Part shown: one piece after another, positions 28,047 through 38,526 of the stretch
How positions within the stretch are numbered: position 1 is the first letter of the stretch
How the letters are laid out: the number at the start of each line of letters is the position of its first letter
Assembly (NCBI GenBank): GCA_003614735.1
Contig: KZ992505.1
Span: 1-38,526, forward strand
DNA from: Thamnocephalis sphaerospora
Taxonomy: Eukaryota > Zoopagomycota > Zoopagomycetes > Zoopagales > Sigmoideomycetaceae
Direction of reading: 5' to 3'
Length of the DNA: 38,526 nt
Notes under the pieces: model-generated
Told to the model about the DNA's origin: nothing
The model's database searches: none
Seen by the model: only the letters and a program-made list of their open reading frames with translations
Position numbers and translations under genes: made by a program

Positions 28047-30189
28047 GGTGGTGGCGGTGGTGGCGGAAGGATGGTTGGTTGGTTTAGCGGGAATAGATGA
28101 GGTGGACACTGAGCATCCGCTTCACTAATGGGAGCAGGGTATGCTAGGTGGTGATGCTAGGTCGCTATCAGCTCGAGCGGGTGCGCGCAATGTACCAGCA
28201 GATCGCGGCCCAAGAGACAGTACTAGGCTATGGCGAGCAAGTAGGCCCAAGCCGAAAGAGATGGAACTAACGGAAGGCAGATGCAGCCGGTGTGTGTAAC
28301 GGATGGCAACAACGCGAACGCACGTTCAACGATGCGTTGGTCGTGGCGGTGAGAGTGGTAATGGATGCGAAGAATACTAGCGTGTGGGCGTGAGCAGAGG
28401 AGAGTGGAGGCACAGCGCCTTTATTGCGCCGACTAGTGCTGGCGGGGCGCACGCGTGGCCAACATCATACATTGTACACGGATGCATGCATACAAAAGCG
28501 GAAGTGAACAGAAGCGCACACATGAAACGATGTGCCGTACTCCAGCCCCGCATGAGGTGCCTCCCACAGCACGGAAATGATGGCGCTGGCCACACAGCAG
28601 AGGTATAACTCAACACTCGTACGCTCAGCCGCGTCCTATGACGGCAGCGCTGAGGGCGCTGCATCCATGCAAATGTAGTAGATGGCTATGCCACTAGTGT
28701 TGCCGGTTAATTATAGGTGCTGTTTCAGACATCGGCTTTCACAAAAAGGTGAGGCCAAGTATGGTCGTGATGTGCTGAAACAAGCACACCAGCACAAACA
28801 CGAAGGCACAATACATAGCGGCTCAGACGACCGGCGAATCTTATTGCCGTTGTCGTCACAAGCCTGTATGTTCGGGCACTGTGTGCGTTAGCGCTCACTT
28901 TCTGCTGCCTGTGATTCTCGGCTTTAACATTGTACAAGCCAAGCAGGCTGACACGACCACCATGTGTCGATTAAAACATATGCAAACAACGCGCTCAACG
29001 CCCCGTAGCAAAGGTGACCAGTGTGGTGTTTCCCGTGCACAAAAGTACCGCCGTTCATGGCTGAAGCGGCTAGACTAGTGACCAGAAAAGGGCTTGTGCC
29101 TAACCAGCATGTCCTTGCCTGGTAACTGCGTAGGCAGATTAGGCGCTGAATTGCACAGTGATTACAGCGCTTCATGTACACTTTTGGCCGCGCTGCCCAT
29201 GCCATTGCAACGTAGTGTTGTACCAGTTGATCAGCCGATACATGCTGCATGGACCATGCGACCAAATGGAGCCGATGGATTAGCATGAGGGGTAACAGAT
29301 TCGCTGCATGCATGGCGACACTGCATGCAACCGACGATGAATTGCTCACACGAAGAAACAAACTGTCAGTCATCCACATGGCTGCCGAGCAATGGCCAAG
29401 CACTGTACGCTGCCGCCACCAGGGTGTACCAACAGGATGCCCCTTTACGCCAATGTGATACAGCGATGGCGATGCACAAGCCTTGCAAGACAAGAAATGA
29501 CTTGGCACGACAACTGTAGTGTTCCGCTTTAAGCACATTGCGTACGTGTGCACATGGCGGTGCTGGCGAATCCACATTGGCAGCGCTCCATTGGCCGCCT
29601 AGTGAAAACTATCGAGTCTGTAGACTACGGACAGCATATCTATGAAACAAAACCAACTGCCATGCTAGCCATTGTAATACATCTGTACAACCATCCCAGT
29701 AGGAATACTGTAATACATCTGTGCCTTGCCGCTCGTCCGCTTGGACATGCTCATTGCGCGTACTGCCGCGGTCTCATCTCCTCGTGCCAAATTTAACGTG
29801 ATATTGCAGATGCAAGATGCCGACACACTTTGGCAGCCCCACAGCATGCTGGCTCGCAGTTGTCGTTCATACACATCACTGACACAGTCGCCAATCTTTG
29901 TCCTTTCCTGCCACAACGCACAGCTGTGCATCATCCACTTACTCCATTCTAGGCAACGCCCGTGGTCAGCGTTGTAGCACGCGCTTTTGCCGAGACAAAG
30001 ACCATGTCGCAGTAACCTATGCTCGCAGGTCTAAAAGGCATGTGCACGCCATGCAACGTCCGGGAAAGCGGCAAGCGCACCCACTATACACACGCTGCAT
30101 GCAATGTATCCACCGGCCAGACTATGCCTCCACTTTGATAGCCTCGCGTTTGCTTCCGCTCAAAGAGTGCCCGCAGAACTTTAACCCAC
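28047..30189. other. Long intergenic stretch, no recognisable gene
   Basis: Begins with the promoter of tyrosinase 2. Past about 28600 the sequence is AT-richer and full of stops. One frame of 217 codons is open on the minus strand (28924-29577) but is rich in Cys, His and Trp, begins at GTG and resembles nothing I know, so I do not call it. Confidence 0.5.
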
Positions 30190-31710
30190 TTAGCTAGACT
30201 CGCAACGCTTCGGACCCTCGTAATCTTGCGACATGAAGACGATCAACGACACCAACAGCAACAGCAACAGCGGCATTGTTAGCACGCACAGCAGCGTTCG
30301 AGTCCAATATTTATGCCTATATACTTTTGTTACATCCGACAAAGTACCCGCAGTAGCACTTGCGATGGCGCAGTCGTTGTGCCTTCTTACGCCGCAGCAC
30401 AGCCGGTAGAGTGCGACGACAAGTGAGTGTGTCCACAATTCGGCAGCACATGGGACAACGTGATAAGAACAGAATGTGGCGCTAATGGCAAATGTAGCGG
30501 CTTTGCAGAACGGTGTACACGCTCGGGTACACTTGATGCCACACCCACTGTGCTTACCGAAGGCCACCTGCCGCCAATGTTGGCCAAATACTGTCGCTTG
30601 TATCATGCATGCAATCGCGTCTGTATGGTACCGGCAGTACCCGCGTCTGTGCCAGATATAGCAATATCCTGCCTGAGCCACTTTGCCGTAACCAGCCGAT
30701 CCATTGCCATTATGCGTAATGTCTACAGCAACTGCTTGAACTCGGCATTCAGCGCAAGTTGCCGATCGCCTCTTGCCGCTATTCTCGGTATGCGGCAAGT
30801 CAAGTGCCGTGCTCAGAAGGATAGACTGCTAGTTAAAACGCGATGCAGTTTGGACTGGTCGTCTGACCGGGCACGTGTTCTTTCATAGTGCATCACCAAC
30901 GCCAAGCTGATCCACCGTCCGGCATATATGCGTCGCCGTATACCGATGTCGATTCCGAAGAAAGGGATGCCTCCACACATGGCGGAGCACACTACGAGAT
31001 ACATGTACACATCAGATATCGAGTACCGTACCAGTGCCTGCAGCGAACCGGACGCCAACTCCACCCTGTGCTGCCATGCGCCGACCTGCCTGCCTGCCTG
31101 CCTGCTAGCACTATTGGTATCGGCAAAATGAAGGCTTACACGGCATCGTATGGTGCTACATAGGCTGCCCTGAGCATGTCACCCTTGGTGTAGGACGCAT
31201 CACGGACCACATCTCTGCCGTGCGCTCAAGCAGTGCCGCATGCTACTGTCAGCAATGCCGGTGGTGCAACGCCGTACGGCCCGGCGGAGGTGCGACACCA
31301 GCTTGCGGCTGCGATTGGTTTTTTGCCACTGGCGCAATTTCAGGTAACGCAGTGCTCAATGGTAGCGCACACATTGCTTGAACTGGCAGTGAAACAGGTA
31401 GACCAGGGCAGTTGTGCAGGGCGACCTAATTCGCCCTGCTGCATGGCATCATGCGCGCTGCTTGGCTCTTTGGCACAATCGGAAATGACCCGCGATGCGG
31501 TCCACAAGCTATGTGTATGCCATTGGTCAACGCGAACGCCTTTGCTCTGTACGTGTGTTTTGGTGTCGCCGAGTCCCGTTGTCGGCGCTAGTTGCACGGT
31601 AGCGTGGTGGTGTGAGTCTCAGTCGCGCTTGCTCACGGCTATACCGCTCGGCTTCACACGCACGGCGGTCGCGGATCGAAAAAGGTCCAAATACAGACTA
31701 TTTCCGTGAG
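30190..31710. other. Unresolved stretch with open frames on both strands
   Basis: Several frames are open and none is identifiable. On the minus strand, 30190-30798 ends with a clear hydrophobic helix (VLTMPLLLLLLVSLIVF) and a short polar tail. On the plus strand, a Cys-rich frame (30427-30888) could splice in phase from a GTATGC donor near 30789 to a TTTCATAG acceptor at 30887, continuing as HHQRQADPPSGIY. The two readings exclude each other over most of the stretch. A spliced gene is possible, but I cannot choose the strand. Confidence 0.25.
31085..31104 (+). repeat. (CCTG)5 microsatellite
   Basis: Five tandem tetranucleotide units in the unresolved region. Confidence 0.85.
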
Positions 31711-32237
31711 TATGCTGAGCTGTAACAACAATTTTCCACTATAGGCTCCCTTTCTTTGGCAAACAGGCCCGAGCAGCAGGCTGGAACGTCCATTGGGACA
31801 GTCTGTGTCACGCGCAAGCCACGAGACATTCAAAAGTCTATAGCATTTTTGGAAGGCGTTCGGTAGGTGCCATTGGCCCAGGTTTTCAATGAGAAACACT
31901 AGCGCTCATCACATGACACAACCGTCCAGGCCCATATCCGCTAAAGGCAGCTGCACGCCAATCAGGATAGGCGCATCATAGGTCCGCCTCAGCCCATGCA
32001 CGCCGCCCGGGCGTCATGACATGTTGTACGCGCTCGAGCAAGCCCGTCCCACGCCTGGTGGAGGCACGTGTGCACGGGAACTATGTTCGCGAGGTATCAC
32101 ACCATCAGTCTATGTACCGTCCGGCGAACGGGTATGTTGCGCTGGAGCGCAGACGCCGAGCACACAGCGTTATTTCGCATAGATTGAGCGCTTATTCAAA
32201 CACGCGCCGTGAATGGAAACCACGCGCCCCATAGCTG

Positions 32238-32282
32238 AATGGGAATGCGAAGACACCCGGATCATAGCGTGGCATTCCCATT
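32238..32282. repeat. 11-base inverted repeat (hairpin)
   Basis: Arms 32238-32248 (AATGGGAATGC) and 32272-32282 are perfect reverse complements with a 23-base loop. Confidence 0.7.
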
Positions 32283-32346
32283 TCCCTGGACAATGGTGCG
32301 CCGCCGTCGCCGCCACTGCAATAGGCGTTATCTCGCCTACTCTGGA

Positions 32347-32377
32347 ACTCAGAATGTTCCCTGTCCCGATTCTGAGT
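32347..32377. repeat. 9-base inverted repeat (hairpin)
   Basis: Arms 32347-32355 (ACTCAGAAT) and 32369-32377 are perfect reverse complements with a 13-base loop. A smaller 6-base stem (32322-32327 with 32334-32339) lies just upstream. Confidence 0.7.
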
Positions 32378-32843
32378 CCCTGACAGTCGAAAACGCATCC
32401 TCGGCAATTGGTACACCGCAGGACCCGTAAGTGTAAGCGCCCTTCCTGCCGCGCTGCATTGCTGCGTCACGCAGTTCTGGCGCGTCTGCAGCCAGACAGC
32501 ACCTATATACGCCCGCCCCACTCGAGCTCCTCAAACACGGGCGCGGGCCACCTGGCGATGTGTGCGTCTGCTCGGCTCGTCAAGCGCGTTCATATGATGT
32601 TCGCGCGCGGTCACTCCGATCCTCCACTGGCTGCACGGCACCACCAGCTCAGACCGCCTTTTGTCGTAATTCCCAGCGGCCCCAAACCAGTACTCATGCA
32701 GCGCTATGTTGGTGCAGTCGGCCAATGGTGCCCAGCCGTCCAAAAAAGGAACTGTGTGTCACCGCGGGTCTCATACGCTCTGGTTGCCATTCTGCTCGGC
32801 GCAAACAGAATTCACGGCGCCTTACCTCACGGCTGCCGAGCGC

Positions 32844-32850
32844 TATAAAG
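32844..32850 (+). promoter_or_regulatory. TATA box of permease 1
   Basis: TATAAAG 339 bases upstream of the ATG at 33189. Permease 2 has a similar box about 264 bases before its ATG, so the two promoters share the layout of a TATA box and a long pyrimidine-rich leader. Confidence 0.5.
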
Positions 32851-33188
32851 CTGCATGCGCGTACAGCGCATGCCTTTGACGACTCACACTGTACCCAACC
32901 CTTCCTGTCCGCCCGTAACGCTTGCGATCCGCCTTTTGCGCAGCGTCCTGTCTTCCGTCTGTCCGCGCCGAAAAGACTGCGCGACACCACCTCTCTCTAC
33001 GATCGCCATACCATAGTAGTCTACTGTGCGTTATCACCTGTACGAGTGCCGAGTTGCTTTTGCCGTTCTTGAGTTGCCAAGAATCGGTTCTACGACGCTG
33101 CGTCTGCCACTGTTCTATCACTTAGTCTACCACACAATCGCCACCGCTACATCTAACGTCCAAGTCGCTTATCAATCACGCTCTAAAA

Positions 33189-34766
33189 ATGTCGTTTGTT
33201 GACAAGCTGCGCCATTTTGGGCGCCAGCTCATCACCGTGAAGAGCATGGAAGACCTGCAGTCACAGGCCAGCAAAAATCAGCTTAGCCGCACCCTCGGTC
33301 CGTTCCAGTTGACTGCCATTGGTATCGGTGCCATTATCGGCACTGGTATTTTTGTGCTCACCGGTACGGCGGCCGCCAAGTTTGCCGGTCCCGCCGTGGT
33401 GATCTCGTTCATTATCGCCGGCCTTGCCGCCGGCTTTGCAGCTCTAGCTTACGCCGAGCTTGCGTCCATGATTCCGATTGCGGGTTCTGCGTACACGTAC
33501 ACCTACGCCACGATGGGCGAATTTGTCGCCTGGATCATCGGTTGGGATCTGATTCTCGAATACCTCGTTGGTGCTGCCACCGTGTCCGTTGGCTGGTCTC
33601 TCTACTTTATGAAGTTCCTTGAGCACGTCTCGGGTGCCAAGCTCCAAGGATCACTTACGTCTGCACCGGTCATTTTTAACGACAAGACACAGTCTTTTGA
33701 AGTCACAGGCGACTACATCAACCTACCCGCCATCATTATCGTTCTGGCCATCACAGCGTTGCTGGTGTTTGGTATTCAAGCCTCAGCTCGCGTCAATGCC
33801 GGTGCCGTGTTCATCAAGGTCTTTGTCATTCTGCTGTTCATCTTTGCCTGCTGCGGCTTTGTCGATAGCGACAACTACACGCCGTTTGTGCCAGAGAGCC
33901 AGGGCGGCAGCAAGTATGGCGCCATGGGCGTGTTTACCGGTGCGACAACCGTCTTCTTTGCCTACATTGGCTTTGATGCCGTGTCTACGGCTGCCCAGGA
34001 GGCCAAGAATCCGCAGCGCGACCTGCCGATTGGTATCATTGCTTCGCTTCTGATTTGTACGACACTCTACATTGCCGTTTCCGTTGTGCTCACCGGTCTG
34101 GTGCCCTATGAGACGCTCAACACCGCCGCGCCTCTCATCGACGCCATCGAGCGGTCGCTCAACTGGAAGTGGTTGATGATCATCATTGAGATTGGCGCCA
34201 TTGCCGGTCTTACATCCGTGATGCTGATTCTGCTGATGGGCCAGCCGCGTATCTTTTACGCCATGGCTTCTGATGGTCTCTTCCCCAAGGTGATCGCCAA
34301 GGTGCACCCCCGGTTCCGCACGCCGTGGATCACCACCATCATCACCGGCGCCGTCTGCGCCATTGCTGGCGGTGTTTTGCCCATTGATGTGCTTGGAGAG
34401 ATGACGTCCATTGGCACACTCTTTGCCTTTGTTCTCGTCAACATTGGCGTCATTATCCTGCGCGTCAAGAAGCCGAATGCCGAGCGTGGCTTCAAGGTTC
34501 CTGGTGGCTATGTTACGCCGACGATCGGTGCGCTGCTTTCCGCTGCTCTCATCGCCACTGCGACGGTTGCATCGATCGAGCGTCTCTTCATCTGGATGGC
34601 CGTTGGCATTTTGATCTACTTTGCCTACGGTTACCGCCACTCGTACATCCGCCATCCGGAGCTTCGTCCTGCCGACATGGTTGGCCGTACCAGCGATCCG
34701 TTCGCCGATGCCGGTGCTGACAAGGGCGAGCCGAACATGAGGGCCGTTGAGGGTGGCAAACACTAA
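33189..34766 (+). CDS. APC-family amino acid permease 1 (cationic amino acid transporter, bacterial YfnA-like)
   Basis: 525-residue membrane protein of the amino acid-polyamine-organocation superfamily, cationic amino acid transporter branch. The first helix has the family signature AIGIGAIIGTGIFVLTG. Then come AELASMIPIAGSAYTYTY, GWDLILEYLVG, FFAYIGFDAVSTAAQEAKNP (the helix 6 and post-helix 6 signature), DLPIGIIASL and GQPRIFYAMASDGLFP. About 12 membrane helices are expected, with polar N- and C-terminal tails, the latter ending after PADMVGRTSDPF. It is intronless, unlike six of its neighbours, and closer in character to prokaryotic permeases than to fungal Can1/Gap1 permeases. It is likely in the plasma or vacuolar membrane; the substrate cannot be told from the sequence. 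A paralog starts 2.9 kb downstream in the same orientation. Confidence 0.95.
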   Translation: MSFVDKLRHFGRQLITVKSMEDLQSQASKNQLSRTLGPFQLTAIGIGAIIGTGIFVLTGTAAAKFAGPAVVISFIIAGLAAGFAALAYAELASMIPIAGSAYTYTYATMGEFVAWIIGWDLILEYLVGAATVSVGWSLYFMKFLEHVSGAKLQGSLTSAPVIFNDKTQSFEVTGDYINLPAIIIVLAITALLVFGIQASARVNAGAVFIKVFVILLFIFACCGFVDSDNYTPFVPESQGGSKYGAMGVFTGATTVFFAYIGFDAVSTAAQEAKNPQRDLPIGIIASLLICTTLYIAVSVVLTGLVPYETLNTAAPLIDAIERSLNWKWLMIIIEIGAIAGLTSVMLILLMGQPRIFYAMASDGLFPKVIAKVHPRFRTPWITTIITGAVCAIAGGVLPIDVLGEMTSIGTLFAFVLVNIGVIILRVKKPNAERGFKVPGGYVTPTIGALLSAALIATATVASIERLFIWMAVGILIYFAYGYRHSYIRHPELRPADMVGRTSDPFADAGADKGEPNMRAVEGGKH

Positions 34767-37662
34767 TTGGCCTTGACCTTAGCATTTCCAATCATCTGCG
34801 CATCGGGTGGCGTGGTACGCTCAATTCTCTGCCTGCCTTCGTCGTTCCCTCTTCTTATTGTAATCCCGGATGTACTGCGCATGCGCAACGTATTGTACTA
34901 AAATTTGCACTTACATGCGCATATCCACTACCATGTCCATGCAAACCATGCGCTATGCCCACTACGCTTGAATCGGAAGCTTCGAGCAGCTTGAGCGGGC
35001 TTGTTACTTGTCTGCACGTACCCTTGTCCGTGACGTATAAGTATGTCATGTGCATGGGTAGCTGCAGCAATAGGCGTGATTGTTCACGTCGCCGTTTACT
35101 GCACACGACGGAGCCCAATCTTTTGGTCGTCCCTTATGGGCACCTCTATTCTCTTGCACAGACGTCCTACATACAGACGTCATCATGTAGAGCAAAACGC
35201 TGTAATGACTGCTAACACGGCACAAACGACGTCTTTTCAGGCAATATCCGGCCAGGCTGGCTAGGCTGGCGGTGTAGCCTACAACATAGCCCGACAACCT
35301 GCGGCCGAACAATGAGTGCTTGCAAACGATACTAGATGCGCAAACACAAAAACGTCGCTTCACTATGGTGAACCCACATGCGGCTAAACACGGTTGCGCT
35401 CACAAGCATGCATCAATTTCTGCGCAAGTGTCGTAGAGGATGCAGTAAGCTGCTATTGGCGCAAGTGACAGGGTGCAAACAACGAGGTGGAGAGCGACTT
35501 GTCGGAGGGTCAGCGCTACTGATCAGTCATGGCGCCGCTCGCTAACGCCCAGCACGCAATCTACTCCTGCTATTTGACGCTGTAGCCTGCATTACCGCCG
35601 TTCCCGGTTGCTCCGTCTCCGCTTTTCAAGCAATACACCCTTAATGTAATTTCTTGGCTTAGTCGATGGCACGCGTTGTGTCAAAGCCTCTTGAGGACTC
35701 TTAAGCACACCGCCTGCAATATTGAGTCAGTAGAACGACCATTATCTGTAACTTTACGCGCCCTTTCCGCTGCTGACTCATCCTACCACTCAAGTTGTTC
35801 TAGCAGCTACGCAGCAGCGATCAAGACCTGCAATATCATTTCCGGCATTGGCCCTTATCCTCATGCAACATGCCTTCATGCCGTGGGTCACGAAGAAACT
35901 TGCGCGGATGGCAGCCGATATCTGGCAACTAGCTTTGTCTGCGTGTGCAAGCACGTCATAAGTGATATGCGTGCCGCCTTGCTTGCATGCAGGCCCGATA
36001 TATCCGGTTATTAGCCACGTTCTTCGCAATACATACAATAGTGGCCGCATAGGCCTGGTGCGTTCATTGTCCGAAAGGCCTTGAACATGCCATCAGCAGG
36101 CAAGGCTTGAAAGGCAGATTGCGCCCACACTCCGACTCATCGACCAGGTCTATCCTAATGGCGGTCGTGTCCGACGAATGTAGGCTGTGCGTTTATTTCC
36201 TAACAAGGATACCTGCGTAACTGCCGCAACATACCGCAAGATACAATCTTTCGCCTTAGCGGCTCGTATCATGTCTGAAACTAACGACTAGCAGCAGACT
36301 CTTTACTGGTAGACAGGGGCAAGCTAGAAAAGTGGCTGTGTCAGCCACGAGAAAGGGTCAGAGACTGTTTGGAAATTGGCGGCACGTCGCGTATTGCGCC
36401 TCCCCTTGCAGAGATTAGAACAAGCACCATGGAGAGTGAGACCCGGATACGAAATCTTGTAGTGTCCAAGGCGAAATGCCTGACCGCTGGACAAAACACC
36501 TGCCTTCGGCAACCAATGCCGCACCCATCTGCACACTTGCCGGTCCTTTATCTGTCGCGGCAACACTCGCGCTGGATATACAACTGTCCATATGTGCCAC
36601 CGAATGCGACGTGACCATTCTAGACGGAGACATGCTGCGTTTGACGCAATACAACAGGCAAACTAGCACATTGTCGACTGCTGCTGCTGACGTGATGGTA
36701 CGATGAATTGATTGGCTGGACAGCCGTTGCGGCATCGGCAACTTGCCGTGGATTCCGTACGTTTGGCATTTGGCACGCCGGTAGGAAGTGCGCCATCTTT
36801 TCAGACTACCTGTTGTGAGAAATAGATCAAAGCTCCGCCGGCCTTGCCTTTTGCCATGTTTGACTGGGTTTGCTGGAGCGCGTAACGTGTGCAGATTCTC
36901 ATATGCCGATGTCTGAATTTTATCGCATCAGCGCAAAGACGTCAAGCACATTATTGCAACGGGGAGATACGCAGTACCAACAAACAGCTGGAGATGCGCA
37001 ACACAGTGCTCCTACGCATCCATTTACCCGGTGGTCCAAGCCTGGACAAAGCAGATCGATCAAAAGCCTTTTGCTTCGAAAGCGTCGAGGCATGGCGCGC
37101 ATGGAAGAACCGATGCAAGACCATGCGTCTGCCGCCCAGCAAGTCACGTTAGCGTGTATCCACAAAGAGACGCGATACTGCTTCCTGTGCCTGTCGTGCT
37201 ACCTGCATCTTATCACACAGTCTTTGCAGATATCGATGGCGCAATATCATCTTGCAATTTCACCAGCCGGTTCACACTCCGTGCGGCCACGTCCTTCCCC
37301 GTAGATCGGCAACGCCAAAAATCAAGCGCTTGTGCGGTCCGCATGCGGCATATCAAGCATACATGCACCGACCCAGGAGCTTCGGAAATGTTATAAATAA
37401 CTGCTTCCGTCAAGCGGCCTGCGGTAATCGATGTGCTCTTCTCCTTTCGCTCTCTCGGCATTTCATAAACACCGCCCGTTTCTTTGCGCGGCAGGTTACG
37501 CTAGCCTACATCATCCGTTGCACGAGCGCATCACGGTTGCAAACCAGCCCCTCTTTCTATTTTGCCTGCATTGCCAGTCGCGCTCGCTTTGCATTGACGA
37601 GTGCTGCATTATTCGTTTGCGATACTGCTTCAAAACTCCGCCAATTACAGCACCTCTGTACC
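34767..37662. other. Intergenic region between the two permeases
   Basis: 2.9 kb without a recognisable gene. Short frames (for example 36476-36706 and 36889-37152 on plus) are open but not identifiable. The end holds the TATA box at 37392 and a pyrimidine-rich leader for permease 2. Confidence 0.5.
37392..37399 (+). promoter_or_regulatory. TATA box of permease 2
   Basis: TATAAATA 264 bases upstream of the ATG at 37663. Confidence 0.55.
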
Positions 37663-38471
37663 ATGCCATTTACCGAACGACTGCGCCGCTTCGGGCGCCA
37701 GCTTTTGACCATCAAAGGCATGGATGTGCTGCAAGCACAGGCCGGCGACAACCAACTTAACCGTACTCTCGGCCCATTCCAGCTGACTGCTGTCGGCATC
37801 GGCGCCATCATTGGCACCGGCATCTTTGTGCTCACTGGCACGGCCGCCGCCAAGTTTGCCGGCCCTGGCGTAGTACTGTCGTTTGCCATTGCTGGCCTTG
37901 CCGCCTGCTTTGCTGCCATGTCGTATGCAGAACTTGCCTCCATGATTCCAGTCGCCGGCTCCGCGTACACATACACCTACGCCACGATGGGCGAGTTTGC
38001 CGCTTGGATCATCGGCTGGGACCTCATTCTCGAGTATCTCGTCGGCTCCGCCACCGTGTCTGTCGGCTGGTCACGCTATACGGTGAAGTTTATCGAGCAC
38101 ATATTCAGCACCAAGTTTCCAACGCACTGGACGCAGGCGCCTGTTATTTTCGACGAAAAGGAGCAGGTGTTCAAGGTCACCGGCGACTACATTAATCTGC
38201 CCGCCATTGTTATTGTGCTTGCAATCACCGCACTGCTGGTGGTTGGTATTCGCGCTTCAACTCGCGTCAACACAGTCGCCGTGTTCATCAAAATTTTCGC
38301 CATTTTGCTGTTCATCTTTGCCTGCTGCGGCTTTGTCGATAGCGACAACTACACGCCGTTCGTGCCAGAAAACCAGGGCGGCAGCAAGTATGGCGCCATG
38401 GGCGTCTTTACTGGCGCGACGACCGTCTTCTTTGCCTACATCGGCTTTGACGCAGTGGCCAACACCGCTCA
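37663..38471 (+). CDS. APC-family amino acid permease 2, partial
   Basis: Second copy of the permease, starting MPFTERLRRFGRQLLTIK. It aligns along its whole visible length with permease 1: AVGIGAIIGTGIFVLTG, ELASMIPVAGSAYTYTY, GWDLILEYLVGSATVS, CCGFVDSDNYTPFVPENQ and FFAYIGFDAV. Native homology stops at about residue 269 (TAQE), exactly where permease 1 continues AKNPQRDLPIG. From there the sequence is an inverted piece of permease 1, still without a stop in this frame to the end of the window. The rest of the gene, roughly its second half, is therefore missing from this sequence. Divergence from copy 1 is mostly at third positions, so the copy was under selection. The middle of the gene is almost identical in the two copies. 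Confidence 0.93.
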
Positions 38472-38526
38472 GGAATCATGGACGCAAGCTCGGCGTAAGC
38501 TAGAGCTGCAAAGCCGGCGGCAAGGC
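38472..38526 (-). repeat. Inverted copy of 33421-33475
   Basis: All 55 bases are the exact reverse complement of 33421-33475 in permease 1. The junction with permease 2 shares only GGA (38472-38474) between the two partners. It runs to the last base of the window. Confidence 0.95.

Larger units (their letters stand above)
31711..33188. other. Upstream region of permease 1, with hairpins
   Basis: No convincing coding sequence. Contains three perfect inverted repeats between 32238 and 32377 and a TATA box at 32844. The last 300 bases are pyrimidine-rich and look like a 5' untranslated leader. Confidence 0.5.

Noticed and set aside
28924-29577. 217-codon open frame on the minus strand
   Set aside because: Begins at GTG, is rich in Cys, His, Trp and Met in a noncoding-like pattern, has no recognisable motif and lies in an AT-richer spacer.
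30291-30305. GTTCGAGTCC resembling a tRNA B box
   Set aside because: No matching A box, anticodon stem or acceptor stem around it.
33783-34763. 326-codon minus-strand frame
   Set aside because: Antisense shadow of permease 1; Asn/His/Arg-rich with no domain.

Overview
This is nuclear DNA of a eukaryote, most likely a fungus with a compact, GC-rich genome. The genes carry many short introns (54-114 bases). Most have a CTAAC-type branch point and almost all flank exons that join in frame. The gene set fits a fungus: Mtr4 exosome helicase, an Mkt1-like protein, a mitochondrial rhomboid, a C2H2-tailed aprataxin and secreted tyrosinases. I suspect an early-diverging lineage (zoopagomycete-like) from intron density and gene content, but this is only an inference. 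I saw no tRNA, rRNA, transposon or CRISPR array.

Layout. 46-3406 (+) is the 3' part of an MTR4-type RNA helicase with 12 visible exons. 3638-6094 (-) is a long low-complexity protein that I cannot name. 7209-9906 (+) is an MFSD1-like lysosomal/vacuolar transporter with 6 exons. 10376-11788 (-) is a charged nuclear-type protein. 12018-12889 (-) is a CZIB/UPF0587 zinc protein with 7 exons. 13843-14616 (+) is a secreted protein with LEA-like 11-mers. 15234-17075 (-) is a tail-anchored SAM-domain protein. 17671-20742 (-) is an Mkt1-like protein with 13 exons. 21014-22224 (+) is a mitochondrial rhomboid protease. 22287-23232 (-) is aprataxin. 23908-25446 (+) and 25806-28046 (-) are two convergent tyrosinases that share an extra C-terminal domain. 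About 5 kb with no recognisable gene follows. 33189-34766 (+) is an intronless amino acid permease of bacterial type. After another 2.9 kb of apparent spacer, a second, incomplete permease copy starts at 37663.

Main points of interest. First, 5 of the 40 introns I could place by protein homology begin with GC instead of GT, far above the usual share of about one percent. Second, both tyrosinases carry a conserved C-terminal domain of about 140 residues that I do not recognise, and one ends in an acidic tail with five EEDC motifs. Third, the last 55 bases of the window are an exact reverse complement of part of the first permease, so the end of the window is either an inverted rearrangement or, more likely, an assembly or amplification chimera.

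The genes do not form one pathway. Mtr4 and the Mkt1-like protein act on RNA, aprataxin repairs DNA ends, and the rhomboid acts in mitochondria. The tyrosinases and the LEA-like protein are exported, and the permeases and MFSD1 are membrane transporters. Only the tyrosinase pair and the permease pair look like local functional clusters, both made by duplication.
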